Program-made: the position numbers and the translations under genes
DNA from: Alnus glutinosa
Taxonomy: Eukaryota > Streptophyta > Magnoliopsida > Fagales > Betulaceae
Reading direction: 5' to 3'
NCBI RefSeq assembly: GCF_958979055.1
Contig: NC_084892.1
Location: forward strand, 3,799,501 to 3,863,500
DNA length: 64,000 nucleotides
Shown here: one piece after another, positions 47,101 to 58,656 of the stretch
Numbering within the stretch: the stretch's first letter is position 1
Layout: every line of letters starts with the position of its first letter
The notes under the pieces: model-generated
Told to the model about the DNA's origin: nothing
Seen by the model: only the letters and a program-made list of their open reading frames with translations
The model's database searches: none

Positions 47101-49787
47101 ACTGTTAACCACACTATTGCATCCAGGACTGCTAGTCCAGTCAATAGACTGAATTTCATTGTCGTCTGTTCCACTCTTCCGCTTTAATTGCTGAGAATCA
47201 TATCAGGTTTGTGAAATTATGAAAATGACAGGTAGAAGAATAGTCAACCACAATACTATTTTAAAATGTATCTTTTAGTAAGTGATATTTACTTGATATA
47301 TAGAGTTCTGGTGGATTAATTTCCAGATGGAAATAACTAAAGTTGAGATATATATATAGCACTTGAATACTAATGTGGAGGATGCTGACAATGCAACCAC
47401 AATGAAGAAACCGCAAGTCCTTCCCATAGTCCAATTAATTATGAGTATACTTAAGTACATGTATATCCATAAAATACTAGAATCAGAGTATCGATTAAAA
47501 TCAGAAAATCTAACAATTCTTTTTGTGACGGGCGGCAAAGCAATAATGAGCAACAACAATTTAAGAGCAAAAATTATTAGCATATATGATAGACTACAGT
47601 GTCAGAAATCGGGTAACAATATAAGCTACTTAAAGCACTGATACAAAATCCTATGGTGGCTGTTGGAGAAAATTGAAATGAAGCCCAATTCCCTTTTTTA
47701 TATTTTTTTCAAAGGTAAATACAACTTATACACCCGTTTAGGATTGAAAATGTGACCTTATCATCCACCCCTAGTTATAAGTGAAGGAAATGCCATTTCG
47801 ACTACAGAGCAATGTCTAAATGATCACAGAAAAGTTCAGTAGAAGGAACTTAATGTCAATCCTCAATATTACCACCAAACAGTTGACATCAAAGTGGTAA
47901 TACAGTTTTGATGTCATTGCTGATGATGAGTTGAAATGGATGAAAACAACACAAGGATAATGCCAATAAGCTCCCAAAGATGCATAAGCTTCTCTTCATG
48001 TTCAGCAAAAACAATAGGAAAGTGGTAATACAGTTTTGATGTCATCACTGACGATGAGTCAAAATGGATGAAAACATCACAAGGACAATGCCAATAAGCT
48101 CCCTAAGATGTCTAAGCTTCTCTTCATGTTCAGCAAAAACAATAGGAGTCATATATGAACTATGTGTTGTACATCTGTTGTCACCCACATTGTCTTTTGA
48201 AGCTCAGTACATAATGTAGAACCATAATGAACATTTGAGCTTTCTTCATATTGTTGATAGGAATACATCCAAAAAAATACCAGTGAAGATGTCTAGAAAT
48301 AAGTAGCAAATGTTGCACCCACTGACGATATTGACAAGGAGATATAAGTGTTCTCTCTGTGTTAAGATGGCCAACTCAAATAGGAAAAATTAAACCAGGC
48401 AATATTTCAGATGCAATACATGTCGAATGTGAGCTTGTCTTTGTTGTGCACTATAATATAACTACAAATTTAGCAATTCAAGATTTATATCTCAACCTAA
48501 CTAACACAAGTAAGCAGTCAGTTTGCACCACAAGCCTCATGCCAAACAAAAAGGACTGAATCACCATAATCAAGTTGAAAATGGTGTACATGTAAGAATA
48601 CACACATACTCAAAAGAACATAATAATGATTGACTGCATGTCAAAGCCAATCTTAACAGCTTCTTCAAAAGAAACCAATGCATCAAGTGAGCAAGTATTG
48701 CTTCCCAAATAGAAGAATTCCCTCTTAAAGTAAAAACCCTGGTTACCATCCATGGGAAAATAAACACTAAAGAGCAAACATAAACATTCAAAATGCGCCT
48801 TCAGTCCCATGCCAAAATGTTAAAAAAAGACAATCTTCTCGTATGCATCAATTCTATCGAGATATCTTTTTCAACCTCACTTTGTTTTGCATACTCAAAC
48901 CATCTTCAACATAGTCTAAAAATATACTAATATTAGATTGTATGTACCAAACAATTCAAAGAGAGCTTTACAATCCCTTCTTCACGGAGAACCAAATGAC
49001 TAAATTGCTGAAGAAGTAATTTTCCACAAACCACGAAAAGAACAAACTAAATCAATCACTCTACATCTAGGAAAATATGGTGTTCGACTATGGTAATTTG
49101 AAGGGTAAACGAAAAAAAAAAAAAACAAACAATAAAGGAAATTAGTAGCAAACTAGTACTGCTGAATTACATGTTTTGACTGCCCTCTTCAAGCTTCCAA
49201 ATTAAATTCACCAACACGAATCCTCTCCAAAGTGAATATCGTCCGGGTAAATACAACAAAGTTAAAATTTCCATATAGCACATAATATTATTACGCAAAA
49301 TTGCAGGTACGCGCATAGATCCTCAATATGACCAAAGAATTTGAGCGTCAGTTCATAACTTAGACAGTGTCTCATACAGCGAGAAGCGCCACCAAACAAG
49401 CTTGAATTTCCTTCCAATTATCAGCATTGCATAAAAAAATTCATTCAAAGCGTCTCAACAATCAATCTCGCCAATATTGTCCAAAAATCGCGCATCAGTT
49501 ACACTTTAGGCCAAGTAAACTGCTCGCCTAAACGCAAAATCAAATAAAAAGAGACAAAATAACAACAAACTTACAGGCGATCTAACGACAATTGCTTCGG
49601 CTTCACGATCGGCTGCTTGTCGAGAATCGGCGGCGGAGGAGAAGCGGTGGTAGTCATCGGGAGGGACGAACGGCGGCTTCGTCGACGCGAGCGTCGAGAG
49701 GTTCCGCTTCGGCGGCGGCGGCAGGATCTGCATCGCCCCTGCCTTCGCCGCCGTTGGGCGGCTCGGACCTCGAGCGCCGCCGGACAT
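44151..49787 (-). CDS. E2FA: E2F transcription factor, E2FA/E2FB type, 14 exons
   Basis: Exons 49787-49575, 47190-46998, 46800-46750, 46636-46551, 46478-46390, 46260-46206, 45719-45667, 45579-45529, 45423-45375, 45259-45194, 45108-45032, 44819-44588, 44465-44396 and 44287-44151 join in frame to 473 codons plus stop (Arabidopsis E2FA 485). The start at 49787 gives MSGGARG and then [18 protein letters not shown], conserved in plant E2Fs. The winged-helix DNA-binding domain covers about 148-211 with [19 protein letters not shown]; a heptad dimerisation helix follows (224-263), then the marked box (264-335, [14 protein letters not shown] and [18 protein letters not shown]). The retinoblastoma-binding motif [16 protein letters not shown] is intact at 409-424, so this is an activator-type E2F that pairs with DP and drives S-phase genes. 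Position 265 is Cys where I expect Trp (QKCLFV). Intron 1 is 2.4 kb and carries a tandem duplication. Confidence 0.94.
45896..46074. mobile_element. MITE of the GAGTAATG family in E2F intron 6
   Basis: The left end GAGAAATGCTATATACAAC and right end TTTATAACATTACT are diverged inverted repeats of the family defined at 42530-42683, and the inner words CACAACTATCTCACAATA and CATTGTGGGATAGTTGTTG pair as arms. No clean target duplication remains, which suggests an older insertion than the 42.5-kb copy. Confidence 0.7.
47891..48146. repeat. Tandem duplication, 2 x 128 bp, in E2F intron 1
   Basis: The unit beginning AAAGTGGTAATACAG runs from 47891 to 48018 and is repeated from 48019 to 48146 with about ten substitutions and no length change. 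The exact period and no homology to the transposon families of the window point to a simple local duplication. Confidence 0.93.
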
Positions 49788-52120
49788 CGATGAGCCCTCG
49801 CCTGCTTCCGGTAGAGGTTCTCTCACAGGTTTCGGTAATTGGACGAACAACCTGAGAGTCCGTGAGCGATAGGATCTGCGTATGTGCGTGCGTGCGTGTG
49901 TGCGTGAGAGAGGGTGAGAGAGAGAGAGAGAGAGGGTTTAGAGAGAGAAGGGGTTTGGGGAAAAGTGTGTGAGGTAGAAGAGAGAAGAAAACGAGGGAAG
50001 GAGGGAATTTTTAGTTTGGGATAGATGTGGAGGGAAGCACGGCGCAAATGGAAATTTATATTTTTGTACTTTTGCCCTCTATTTTTAGCGGTATTCTATA
50101 TTGACCCACTATAAATTATAATTCCATGTACTTTCTTTATCTTAATGAGTATTTGTTATAAGAGTCGTAAAGTCTGTGTCCTAAAATTACTAGTCCTGTG
50201 GTAGCACTGGTCCACGCTATAACGAGTCATTTGGTCCCCTTCATTCTTCTAAAAGACCATTAAAAAATAAACGGTTTTAATTGTCTTCACTAAAAAAAAA
50301 AATTGAAATTCTCCTTCAATCATCCAATTTTTACTGTTTTTTTTTTTCCACATAAAATTTCCTCGAATTATTATTTTTTTACTGAAAACAAGTCAAACTC
50401 GTGCCTCTCAATGTTCCAAACGCAAATGTGTTTTGTGGATTGATTTAAATATTTTTTATTAGTTTAATGATGGTTGTATAAGCAATATCTAATATGCAGA
50501 AGAAAAATAAACCAAACAAAACTCTTCCTACCGAAACCTATATAATTTAACTAGTTTCAATGAAAATTTTAAAGAAAAACTAATCTCAATAGGAAGCAAT
50601 ATAAGTACAATAGAGACGGTTTGACTTAGTGGTTTATAGGGAAATGATTTGTGTCTCTAAATAGATTAATAAACATTTAAATTGCAAATTTACCATTCCC
50701 TCCCAAGAGAAAAAAAATAATAAAAGAAATAAAAGAAAACAAAACAAACATTTGACCTCCATACTCATAGTGATTGGCTTACTGCATGTCAAATTACATT
50801 CAAACTTGTAATTGAAAGATTCTACTGTTTGTAATGTTTATAGAATTTTTTCTTCTATGATAAATGGAAGAAAAGTTTAAAGAAAAAAGGTTAATATATG
50901 GTTTCCTTTGATGATGGGAATCATTTAAAACTTACCCGATAGGTAGGCTATTAGATTCAGGAGTCAAAAGCTTACTACCAACGCATAAAAGTTTCAATTC
51001 GAGCGAAAGCCCGATCAGGAGAGGCATCCGAATTGGTGCTGGAATGAGAGAGTGGCCTATGGGGCTCAGGTCAATCCCAAACTGGTGAGTTATGCTCTTG
51101 CCCTCTCTGTCCGGATTGTTTGAATTTAATTGCATTCTAAATTTTACCCAGTCCTAATCCTCATCCTTTCTTTGGTAGGGGCATGGATGAACAACAACCT
51201 AATAACATAGAATGTAAAAGGGATAAGGGAAAAAGCGATACTCAAAGATGTAATTTGAAGTTACCAACAAGTTTGGGGCTCTAGTGCAAAAATGATGATA
51301 ACTAATAAAAGGTAGAAAAAGACAAAAATTAAAAAAAATAGCAGGGGAGAGATACGCGCCTTTATTTGTCTAATTGTCTTTATACTTAAACGGCTCTCCA
51401 TTACTATTTGTTGGCACTCTTTTCTCACCTTCCCTTTTCTCCTAAAAAAATGATGAAACTCTAACTCATATGTCCGTGCAATTGCTATTGGCAGAAACCT
51501 TTCTACAAGTAGGTTCACCGTACCAAGACATCGCATGAGTGGAGTAATCAATTATTTCGATGTTATTGCCTCGTTGGAAGGGCTCTCATATTTTTAGGAC
51601 TCGTTTGAGTGTGTTATTTTTTTTGTATTATATTTAAAATTATGAATAATGAAAGAATTTATTTTTTGAAATTATATTTAGATGGTTTATAAAACTTAAA
51701 AAAAAAAAATTAAAAAAAAAAGTTAGATAAAACCTTAGTAGAATTTAAATTTCAAGAAATAACCCAAACATGTTTTCTGAAAAATAATAAAATATAATTA
51801 AAAAAATAAATTTTACCCAAACATGCCCTTAGCATCAGTTTTAGACTTCTAGTTACCTATTACTCTTGAAAATGCTACAATAAATCTGTGAGTTCATTTA
51901 TGTCCACAATTTCACGCTTTTGAAAGAAATGCGACGATGGTGACAAGAGAATCTTGATAAATAATTATGATCCGTCGTTTAATGTTTTTTAAAGCGTAAT
52001 TTTATTTTTTGATTAAAAAAATATTTTAATGTGAAGTAAAAGTAAAAATAATTTTAAATATTTTATAAAGGATCTTCGGGTAAGCATATTGCACGCGAGT
52101 AATTAGTAAAAGAACAAAGG

Positions 52121-52152
<32 letters not shown>

Positions 52153-53433
52153 AAAGAATTAAAGAAAATGTCTTAAATTCAGTCTATTAAATTGAGATTT
52201 ATTTTTAAAATATAAGTTTCTCACATACATATTTTTAAAAATTGTAATTTTAATAGATTGAAATGGATAAATTTGCTATGATCTAATTTGAAGAAAACTT
52301 GTCCATTAGAAAAACAATGTGTAACTCCACTTGCGGGGATGAAAACACGTTGTGGTGTGGAGGTCTTCAGTCCCCTAAAAAATTTAAAAACCCTCTAAAA
52401 TATATATTTTTCTATATGAATGAACCTCTTAAAATTAATTTCTTAAAATTTTTAGACACAAACCTAAAAATTCAAGTTACCCCTATTCACTTGGACGATT
52501 TTTCCATAAGAAATGATTAATAAAGTCGTGCTCACGAGTGATCATTTGACTTTCACTCTCTACACAACGTCGTTTCTCAGTTTCTCTTATGCTTCTAAAT
52601 TTAGAGTTTTAACTTCCTCATTTGGTTTGTCTATGTGTCAACTACACCGCTAGCTTTTTATATTTGAAGGCATAGCCCGATGGCCATTGAATTCCAGTTT
52701 TCCACAAACGTCCGCTGCTCTGCATTTGACAAATCACTGCAGGTTTTGACCATCCAAAAAACCACGGTTGTTACCGGCACTCCATAAATTTTAATATTAA
52801 GACCTTAATTTTTTATTGAGACCCAATTTTGTGATTATTTTAAATTTGATATTTTCGTCAAATTTTCTTCAAAATAAATAATAAAAATATAATTATGCCC
52901 CTCATAAAAAAAATTGCAAAAATGTAAAGTTTAGGGTTACCCCAACTACGATTGTGGCTGGTAACAGCCACCCAACAACGGTCGTGGTAAGATAACAGCC
53001 TGCCATGGCTGAACTGTTACCCAGCCCCATTTTGGTTGGATGTTAGCCTAGGAGCTAGGTAATGGGTTGTTGTTGCCTGTTGGACAACACCCTAAACTTT
53101 GCATTTTTGTATTTATGTTTTTTTTTTTAAAAAAAAATAAAAATAAAAATAGTAATGTGAAGGATATAATCGATTTTCATATAAATTTGTAATATATATT
53201 CGAGGGAGAAATAGATGAAAAGTATTAGATTTAAAATGACCATAAACTCAGGTATTAAATTTGTAAAATTGAAAAAATGAGACCTTAATGACAAAATCTA
53301 GTAAAGAATACAAGGTCATATCACAATTTTCCTATAATTTAAAGCTAACTTATCACTTTGGTTTTAGATGTTCATTACTTGGGGAAATGATATTTGGGGG
53401 ACGTTTTACCGTCCCCCAGCAGGCTTTCTAAAT

Positions 53434-53482
<49 letters not shown>

Positions 53483-55184
53483 TGAAAATGCAACTTCTGA
53501 TGTCACATCAGAGTTGCTTTTTCATTAAAAAATCTCTTTTTAATGAAAAGGGGCGGGCAGGGCCGGCTGGTTTACCCCTGCCTGTCATTGCTCTATCACT
53601 TGAATAAAGATATCCGATCAAGTATTTATCACTTCTATGCCGAAAAACTTCCCAATTTTGGTGAACCACCTTTTCCATATACTGGTTTTGGCTTTATTTT
53701 TCTTGTAAGCTCCATTTAATTCAGAGAGACATGAAATGAAATGCAAAGAAACAAGACATTATTGTTAAGGCAAGCAAAGAAACATTATGCAACAAATTCG
53801 CAACTCCTAAGGGTGTTATTCCCTTTACAGCAAATCTAAGAAAATGACCAACAGATATCCAAATACACAATCTTGAGACAAGTGAATTCTAAATCCCTTT
53901 CATTAACCTTTATACTACCTAACTTCCATTTAGCCAAATCAAGAAACTCTAGCCAATTATATCCAAACCAAAAACCCATTAGCCCAAAAGTAGATCCGGG
54001 CTCACCAAGCTACGCACACACTAGAACCCCTCCCATTGCCTACGCCCCAAACTGTAGCGAACCACGATCATCTTAATTATTGACCTACCAATCAAAGATG
54101 TGCAGAAAAAGAAAATTGTCGGTTGGCGATTTTCTCTCTAAGTAAAGCTAGCAACGAGCCTTAAATGACCTGCCATTTCGAACACACTCTGTAAGGAATA
54201 GAGGCTGACGGATCCAAGAGCAAAATGAAATAAAATCAAGAAGAAACACCACATTCAATAGGTGATCCTAGTGTCAGTCGACACTTGCCTTACCTGGCTC
54301 ATTTACCGACAAAGGACAGACAACCTCTACAAAAGGTGAGAAAAATCATAGCGCATGTACATTGTTCTTACACTTATACTCTGCTCTTTGCTTATTCATC
54401 TTCCCAAATTCACCTCCACTAACTTAAACATAAGAGGTGATTCCACTGCTACCACCAGCGTGCCACTCTGACCCTTAAGACTTTTTTCAGATTTCTGGAA
54501 TCGGACGTTTGACTTCGACGTGCGTAATCACTGTATCAACAAATTGAATGATTAAGCTTATCCTTTTTTATCAGCTTCAAGTTTTTGGAATCAGAATAGT
54601 GATTTAACATAGTATCATAATATATAAGTCCTAAATTCAAACCCTACCTCTATAATTCACCCCTCATTTCAATTAAATATTCTATCGCCTCAAACTTATC
54701 CATTTATCTTTTCGATTAAATATTCAATCACCTCAAACTTATCCATAAAGAGCTGTTCAAATGCGTGCCAAAATAACATATGCCCAAGTCCAAATCTCAG
54801 ATTTTGGGATTTGGCACTCGAAATGTATAATAGAAGGATCCTGCTCGGATCCAATCTGCAGGGCAACATCTCAGATCGTCTCATTTTCCTAAACCACATA
54901 GACAAAGCACAAGGACAGTCAAATATTGTTCATACTTTCATATCACGTAGACAGCAGCCTTTTTTCTACCGGTATAAACAGAACCGTTAACATCATATTA
55001 GACAACATGAGCTTTTCCACAACATAAAAGCTATGTACATTTACTAGTAATCCAGAAGTTGAATTGTAGTAATTCAATTAAATTTTGAAAATTCAGGAAA
55101 GTTCCCAAATAATTTTTCAGAAATTGCCAAACAACGCCCACCAATTGAAACATGGCAAAAGAAAAATTCAAACCCAAATTTACA
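49788..55184. other. Intergenic between E2F and mTERF genes
   Basis: No gene was recognised. The first 250 bases are the E2F leader and promoter, with a GA-rich tract near 49.91-49.94 kb. Further on lie poly-A/T tracts (a 44-base poly-T at 53436-53479), a probable inverted-repeat element at about 52795-53300, and the 3' flank of the mTERF gene. The open frames at 50.9, 51.3 and 53.9 kb show no known domain. Confidence 0.55.
52795..53300. mobile_element. Probable degraded inverted-repeat element
   Basis: The left arm (TTAAGACCTTAATTTTTTATTGAGACC onwards, 52.80-52.87 kb) and the right arm (ending near AATGAGACCTTAATGAC, 53.29 kb) are inverted relatives, with a G/C-rich core of GTGGCTGGTAACAGCCAC-type hairpins between. 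Layout recalls the 10.9-kb element, but ends and duplication are unclear. Confidence 0.4.
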
Positions 55185-56210
55185 CTATACGTTTTTGAAT
55201 GAATAGATATCATAATTTGTACAGCACAAAGGAGAAGTTCTCAACGGTAAGGAAGAATTACAACATACCTCCAATCCATTACGGAATTGTGCCTCACTCG
55301 CCTTTAACAACACAGGGAGAGGAAAGTATACACGCTTCTCTACGCAACACTGGTGCCTAGGCTTAATCCTATTCTCTAAGCTAAACGAAAAGTATTGCGG
55401 AAACTCCTTCAGCTCCTTCAAATCCCTCCCCATTTCCACCACGAAGTAATTCAATTTCGGCTCGAAATTATCCTTCAAACTGTAATTGAACAGCTGCGGA
55501 AATCGCCGAAACATCCACAACGCGTCTCGGCGAGAGAACCCGATATTTTCGAAGTATTCGATTCTGGGTATGAGCTTGTCTTCGACGCTAGCGGAGAGCA
55601 GAGAGGCGTGCTTGTTCACCTCGGAGATGCCGATGCTCTGGAGGAAGTACAGGGTGGGGCGGAGGCGGTGCTTGACGCTGCAGGCGAGCAATCTGGGGCG
55701 TCGGTTGATGACGCGCTTGAGATCGGAGCCCTTGACGCGGGCCTCCCGGAGGAGGAAGGTGAAGACGGGGACGATGTCGGCGACTCGGGAGGCGAGGATC
55801 TCGGGGCACATGCCGGCGATTCGGCGGAGCTCGATGGCGGTGAAGCCGAGGGAAGTCATGTAATCGACGGTAGATTTGATGTCGGAGAGAGGGGCGGAGA
55901 TGATCGGAGGGTGGTGGTTTAAGAGGGAGAGGAAGTCGAGGCCAATGGAGTCGAGGTAGAGCATTTTCTCTTGGAACTGGGAATTGGGTTGCGGGTGAGT
56001 TGGGGGGGAGATGGAGAGGATTTCTGGGGTCTTGGGGGGTTTGAGTGGGAGAGAGACGGTTGCTTTGATGGAAGAGATGGGAGAGAAGTGGGGGTTTCTT
56101 GGGCGAGAAAGTGAAGGGAAACCATGGTGAGGTTTAGGATGGAAGAAAGATGATGTGAAGGAGGACTTGGCGGAGGCGGTGGAGAGGAAGTGGAGTGTTT
56201 CTTGGTGCAT
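55185..56210 (-). CDS. EMB3114: mTERF family organelle gene-expression protein
   Basis: A single-exon frame of 341 codons. mTERF proteins are helical-repeat proteins that bind organellar nucleic acid and act in transcription termination, splicing or ribosome biogenesis in plastids and mitochondria. The first 50-60 residues are rich in Ser, Phe, Pro and basic residues and poor in acidic ones, as in a chloroplast or mitochondrial transit peptide. From about residue 85 on, the protein shows mTERF repeats of about 35 residues with the usual Pro-x-Leu/Ile ends: FTAIELRRIAGMCPEIL, LKRVINRRPRLLACSV, LLSASVEDKLIPRIEYF and RRDALWMFRRFPQLFNYS. The C-terminus reads NRIKPRHQCCVEKRVYFPLP and then a Cys-rich end, which I recall from the EMB3114 group, whose loss is embryo-lethal in Arabidopsis. 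A GAG|GTATGT donor-like word lies inside the last part of the frame. Confidence 0.88.
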   Translation of the reverse strand: MHQETLHFLSTASAKSSFTSSFFHPKPHHGFPSLSRPRNPHFSPISSIKATVSLPLKPPKTPEILSISPPTHPQPNSQFQEKMLYLDSIGLDFLSLLNHHPPIISAPLSDIKSTVDYMTSLGFTAIELRRIAGMCPEILASRVADIVPVFTFLLREARVKGSDLKRVINRRPRLLACSVKHRLRPTLYFLQSIGISEVNKHASLLSASVEDKLIPRIEYFENIGFSRRDALWMFRRFPQLFNYSLKDNFEPKLNYFVVEMGRDLKELKEFPQYFSFSLENRIKPRHQCCVEKRVYFPLPVLLKASEAQFRNGLEVCCNSSLPLRTSPLCCTNYDIYSFKNV

Positions 56211-57266
56211 TGTTTGGGTGCTACATGGCTGATGGTGAGGGAAACTTCTTTTCTCTGGTGGGGGTTGTATAGGAGGTGGTGTGGGTGGCAGAGGATAAGG
56301 CTCCGAACTTTACCATTGCAAGATTGTGTGCTAGTGCTATCTGAAATCAATCCAAGGAGGTTGGTTTCATAGAGAGTGAGATAACGAGAGAGAGAGAGAG
56401 AGAGAGATAGCAACAAGGGAAAGGTAAGGCCCAAAAGAACCACGGCCTAGGCTCTATAAGACTATTCTGAGAACCTCCTTTTCCTTCTTCTTTTTCTTTG
56501 TTAAAAAATGACACCAGTTCCTATTGTTTATGCCTTTTTCGGCCCTTTTAAGGGGGAGAGTGAAAAACAAGCCCAGTGGGCCGAAGCTAAAAGCTTACTT
56601 GAAAATACTTTGCTACTCCTACAATTAAAAAATAGTAATGTTTAGGTCCTACCGTCCTACACTCTCTCATTTGGGAGGATGTAGTAGTGTTATTATCCTT
56701 TAAATCAGTTTTTGTTAAAAAACAAAAAAGAAATATAAGAATTGACGGTGTAGTACTGTAGTATTTACCATTCGTGCATGTGTGAAATTATGTTAAAGAA
56801 TTTAAAAAGTATTTTTAGTATTTAAAAATCTCTTGTAGGCAAAAAATAATAATATTGGTGTGATAAAAAAAACTTTAAAATCTTTCTTTTTTTTTTTTTT
56901 AAAAAAAAAAAAAAATCTCAAAAACTGGTTGTAAGAAACTTGAAAATGAGGTTTTTTCTAAAAAAAAAACTCTTTCAAACTTTTTATATAGAAAGAGCTC
57001 TATTTCTCTAGGCAATATTAAACGGTCTTTTACTCTAAAAAAATTGAGTAATGTTAAAAACTACATTTTTATTACATAACTATTTTACAATACTGATGTG
57101 ATAATCTTAACCAACCGATCAATCATTAATTAAAAAAATAAAAAATAAAAAAATCAAGAGTTGGTTGGAAGTCACATCCTTGTCCTAGTCTTTGTGGGTT
57201 GGAATGACTCGATTGATCATGTTAACATAGTGTAATAATTGTAACATAAAAATGTGTTTTTTATAA

Positions 57267-58365
57267 TGGTTAAATTCTTTTTTGTCCCATCTGATTTAAC
57301 AATTTTAATTCTTTTCCACATAGGTTTTAATTTGTATCGTAGATGATATATCGTTTGTGACTAAAAACAGAGATAATGCTTCTGTCTAACTTATGAATAT
57401 AAATTGACAGATGTCCACGTCAGTACCCTTAACAAACATACACGTGTTTGGTGTCCCTATGCCTCATTAAAAATAAAAAATAAAAAATTTGATAAACTAA
57501 AAATATTAAAACCTTTTTTTTAAAAAAAAAAAAAAAGAAAAAAAAAGGGTGGCTCGACCCACCCCAAGCCATGGCGTAACTAACCATCCTTTTTTTTTTT
57601 TTTTTTTTTTTTTCAAATCTTTATTTTTTAATTTTATTAATATTCTTAGTTTTCTAGTTTTTTAATTTTTAATAGGCACATGGACATGTGTCTTTCTTTT
57701 AAAGTTATTGACATGGACTTCCGTCAATTTATTGACAAAAATACCATATCTATTTTTAATCATGAGCGATGTATCATAAATGATTGAAATTTATGCTCTG
57801 TTTGTTTCAATGTAAAATGATTTCTTTCGTAAAATATTTTCGATTGTTTCAAAAATGTTTTCCAGCGTTTGGTTCGCATGAAAAAAATTACGAAAGGCGA
57901 AAATGCAACTGTCACTAGAATTCGGCAACGTCCAGTCATCGTTGCCGGATTCCGGCGAATATGTTTGGTTGGATCCGGCCAGATCTAGGCCATTTTGGCC
58001 AGATCCGGTCAGGTACTGACCATGGCTGGATTCTAACCATTTTCAATCGAAATCTGGTCCGCCGGCATCCGGCGACGGTGGCCGAATGTCGTCGGATTCC
58101 GAAATCAAATATCAAACATGCGTGGAAGGACAAAGAGTTTAATTTCAGAAAATGATTTACGGTTTTTAAAACCGTAAATCGTTTTCCAAAAATTAAAGAA
58201 GCTTTTACGGTTAAACCGAAAATGATTTTCGTTGACCATTATTTTTTGCCCCTACCAAACACCGTAAAATGTTAAAATTATTTTTCAAAAATCAATTTAC
58301 GCCGTAACAAACGGAGCAATAGATGAGAAAAAATAAAATTTTTAAACAAATGTGGTATTTAACCC
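57267..58365. mobile_element. Mutator-like inverted-repeat element, itself invaded
   Basis: The ends TGGTTAAATTC and GTATTTAACCC are inverted repeats, and TTTTTATAA is duplicated exactly at 57258-57266 and 58366-58374, again 9 bp. The arms pair further inside (ATTGACAGATGTCCACGTCA against TGACATGGACTTCCGTCAAT) around A and T runs and a GGGTGGCTCGACCCACCC hairpin, the same arm-core-arm plan as the 10.9-kb element. A 525-bp Harbinger-like MITE sits inside its right arm. Confidence 0.75.
57794..58318. mobile_element. Harbinger-like MITE, copy 3 of 4
   Basis: The ends TGCTCTGTTTGTTTCAATG and GCCGTAACAAACGGAGCA are family termini, with the CCGG-rich centre (GCCGGATTCCGGCG) between. It is inserted into the right arm of the 57267-58365 element. 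Flanking triplets are TTA on the left and ATA on the right, so the 3-bp duplication is imperfect. Confidence 0.75.
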
Positions 58366-58656
58366 TTTTTATAATTGCTAAAAAAAATAAAATAAAACCA
58401 ATTACGTCCACAACTGCCGGCTCAAAATCACCTACATTTCCCGGTTTCCCCAATGCCTGGAGTCGGTTACCCGTAAAAATAACTCCCACCAACCTCACAC
58501 GGTCACACCCGTTCCCTTCCTCGCTTTATCCTATCTTCTCACCCACCAAATCGATTTCTCCACCCTAGACTTCCCAAACGACAGTGAGTGAGTGAGCCAG
58601 TGAGAGGCGAGAGCTTTCTACGCGCTCTGTCACTCTCCCCCCTGAAATCCCAAAGA

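Larger units (their letters stand above)
57046..58379. mobile_element. Outer MITE (GAGTAATG family) split by later insertions
   Basis: The left half begins GAGTAATGTTAAAAAC and contains CCAACCGATC and AAGAGTTGGTTGG arms, as in the copy at 42530-42683. Its right end is interrupted within TTTTTATAA by the element at 57267-58365; after that element the sequence resumes as TTTTTATAATTGCT, a diverged form of the family's right end. The flanks are A-rich, so the 9-bp duplication (about 8 of 9) is weak evidence. Confidence 0.6.
56211..58656. other. Divergent promoter region between mTERF and peroxiredoxin
   Basis: The mTERF gene reads left and the peroxiredoxin reads right from this 2.4-kb interval. 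The left 250 bases contain the mTERF leader with a GA tract near 56391-56408. From 57046 to 58379 it is occupied by three nested transposons. The last 280 bases before 58657, rich in C and T, are the peroxiredoxin leader and core promoter. Confidence 0.65.

Noticed and set aside
50041-50049. E2F-site-like word upstream of the E2F gene (complement ATTTGCGCC)
   Set aside because: It misses the consensus TTTSSCGC by one position, so autoregulation cannot be argued from it.
54550-54700. Second TRIM-like stretch with GTGATTTAACATAGTATCA
   Set aside because: Only one end-like segment is visible, so it is not listed as an element.
55395-55922. 175-codon plus-strand frame
   Set aside because: It is antisense to the mTERF gene, whose own frame carries the conserved repeats; the GC-rich coding sequence leaves the opposite strand open by chance.
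55919-56443. 174-codon Pro/Ser-rich minus-strand frame
   Set aside because: It overlaps the mTERF transit peptide in another frame and has no homology; the C/T-rich leader creates it.
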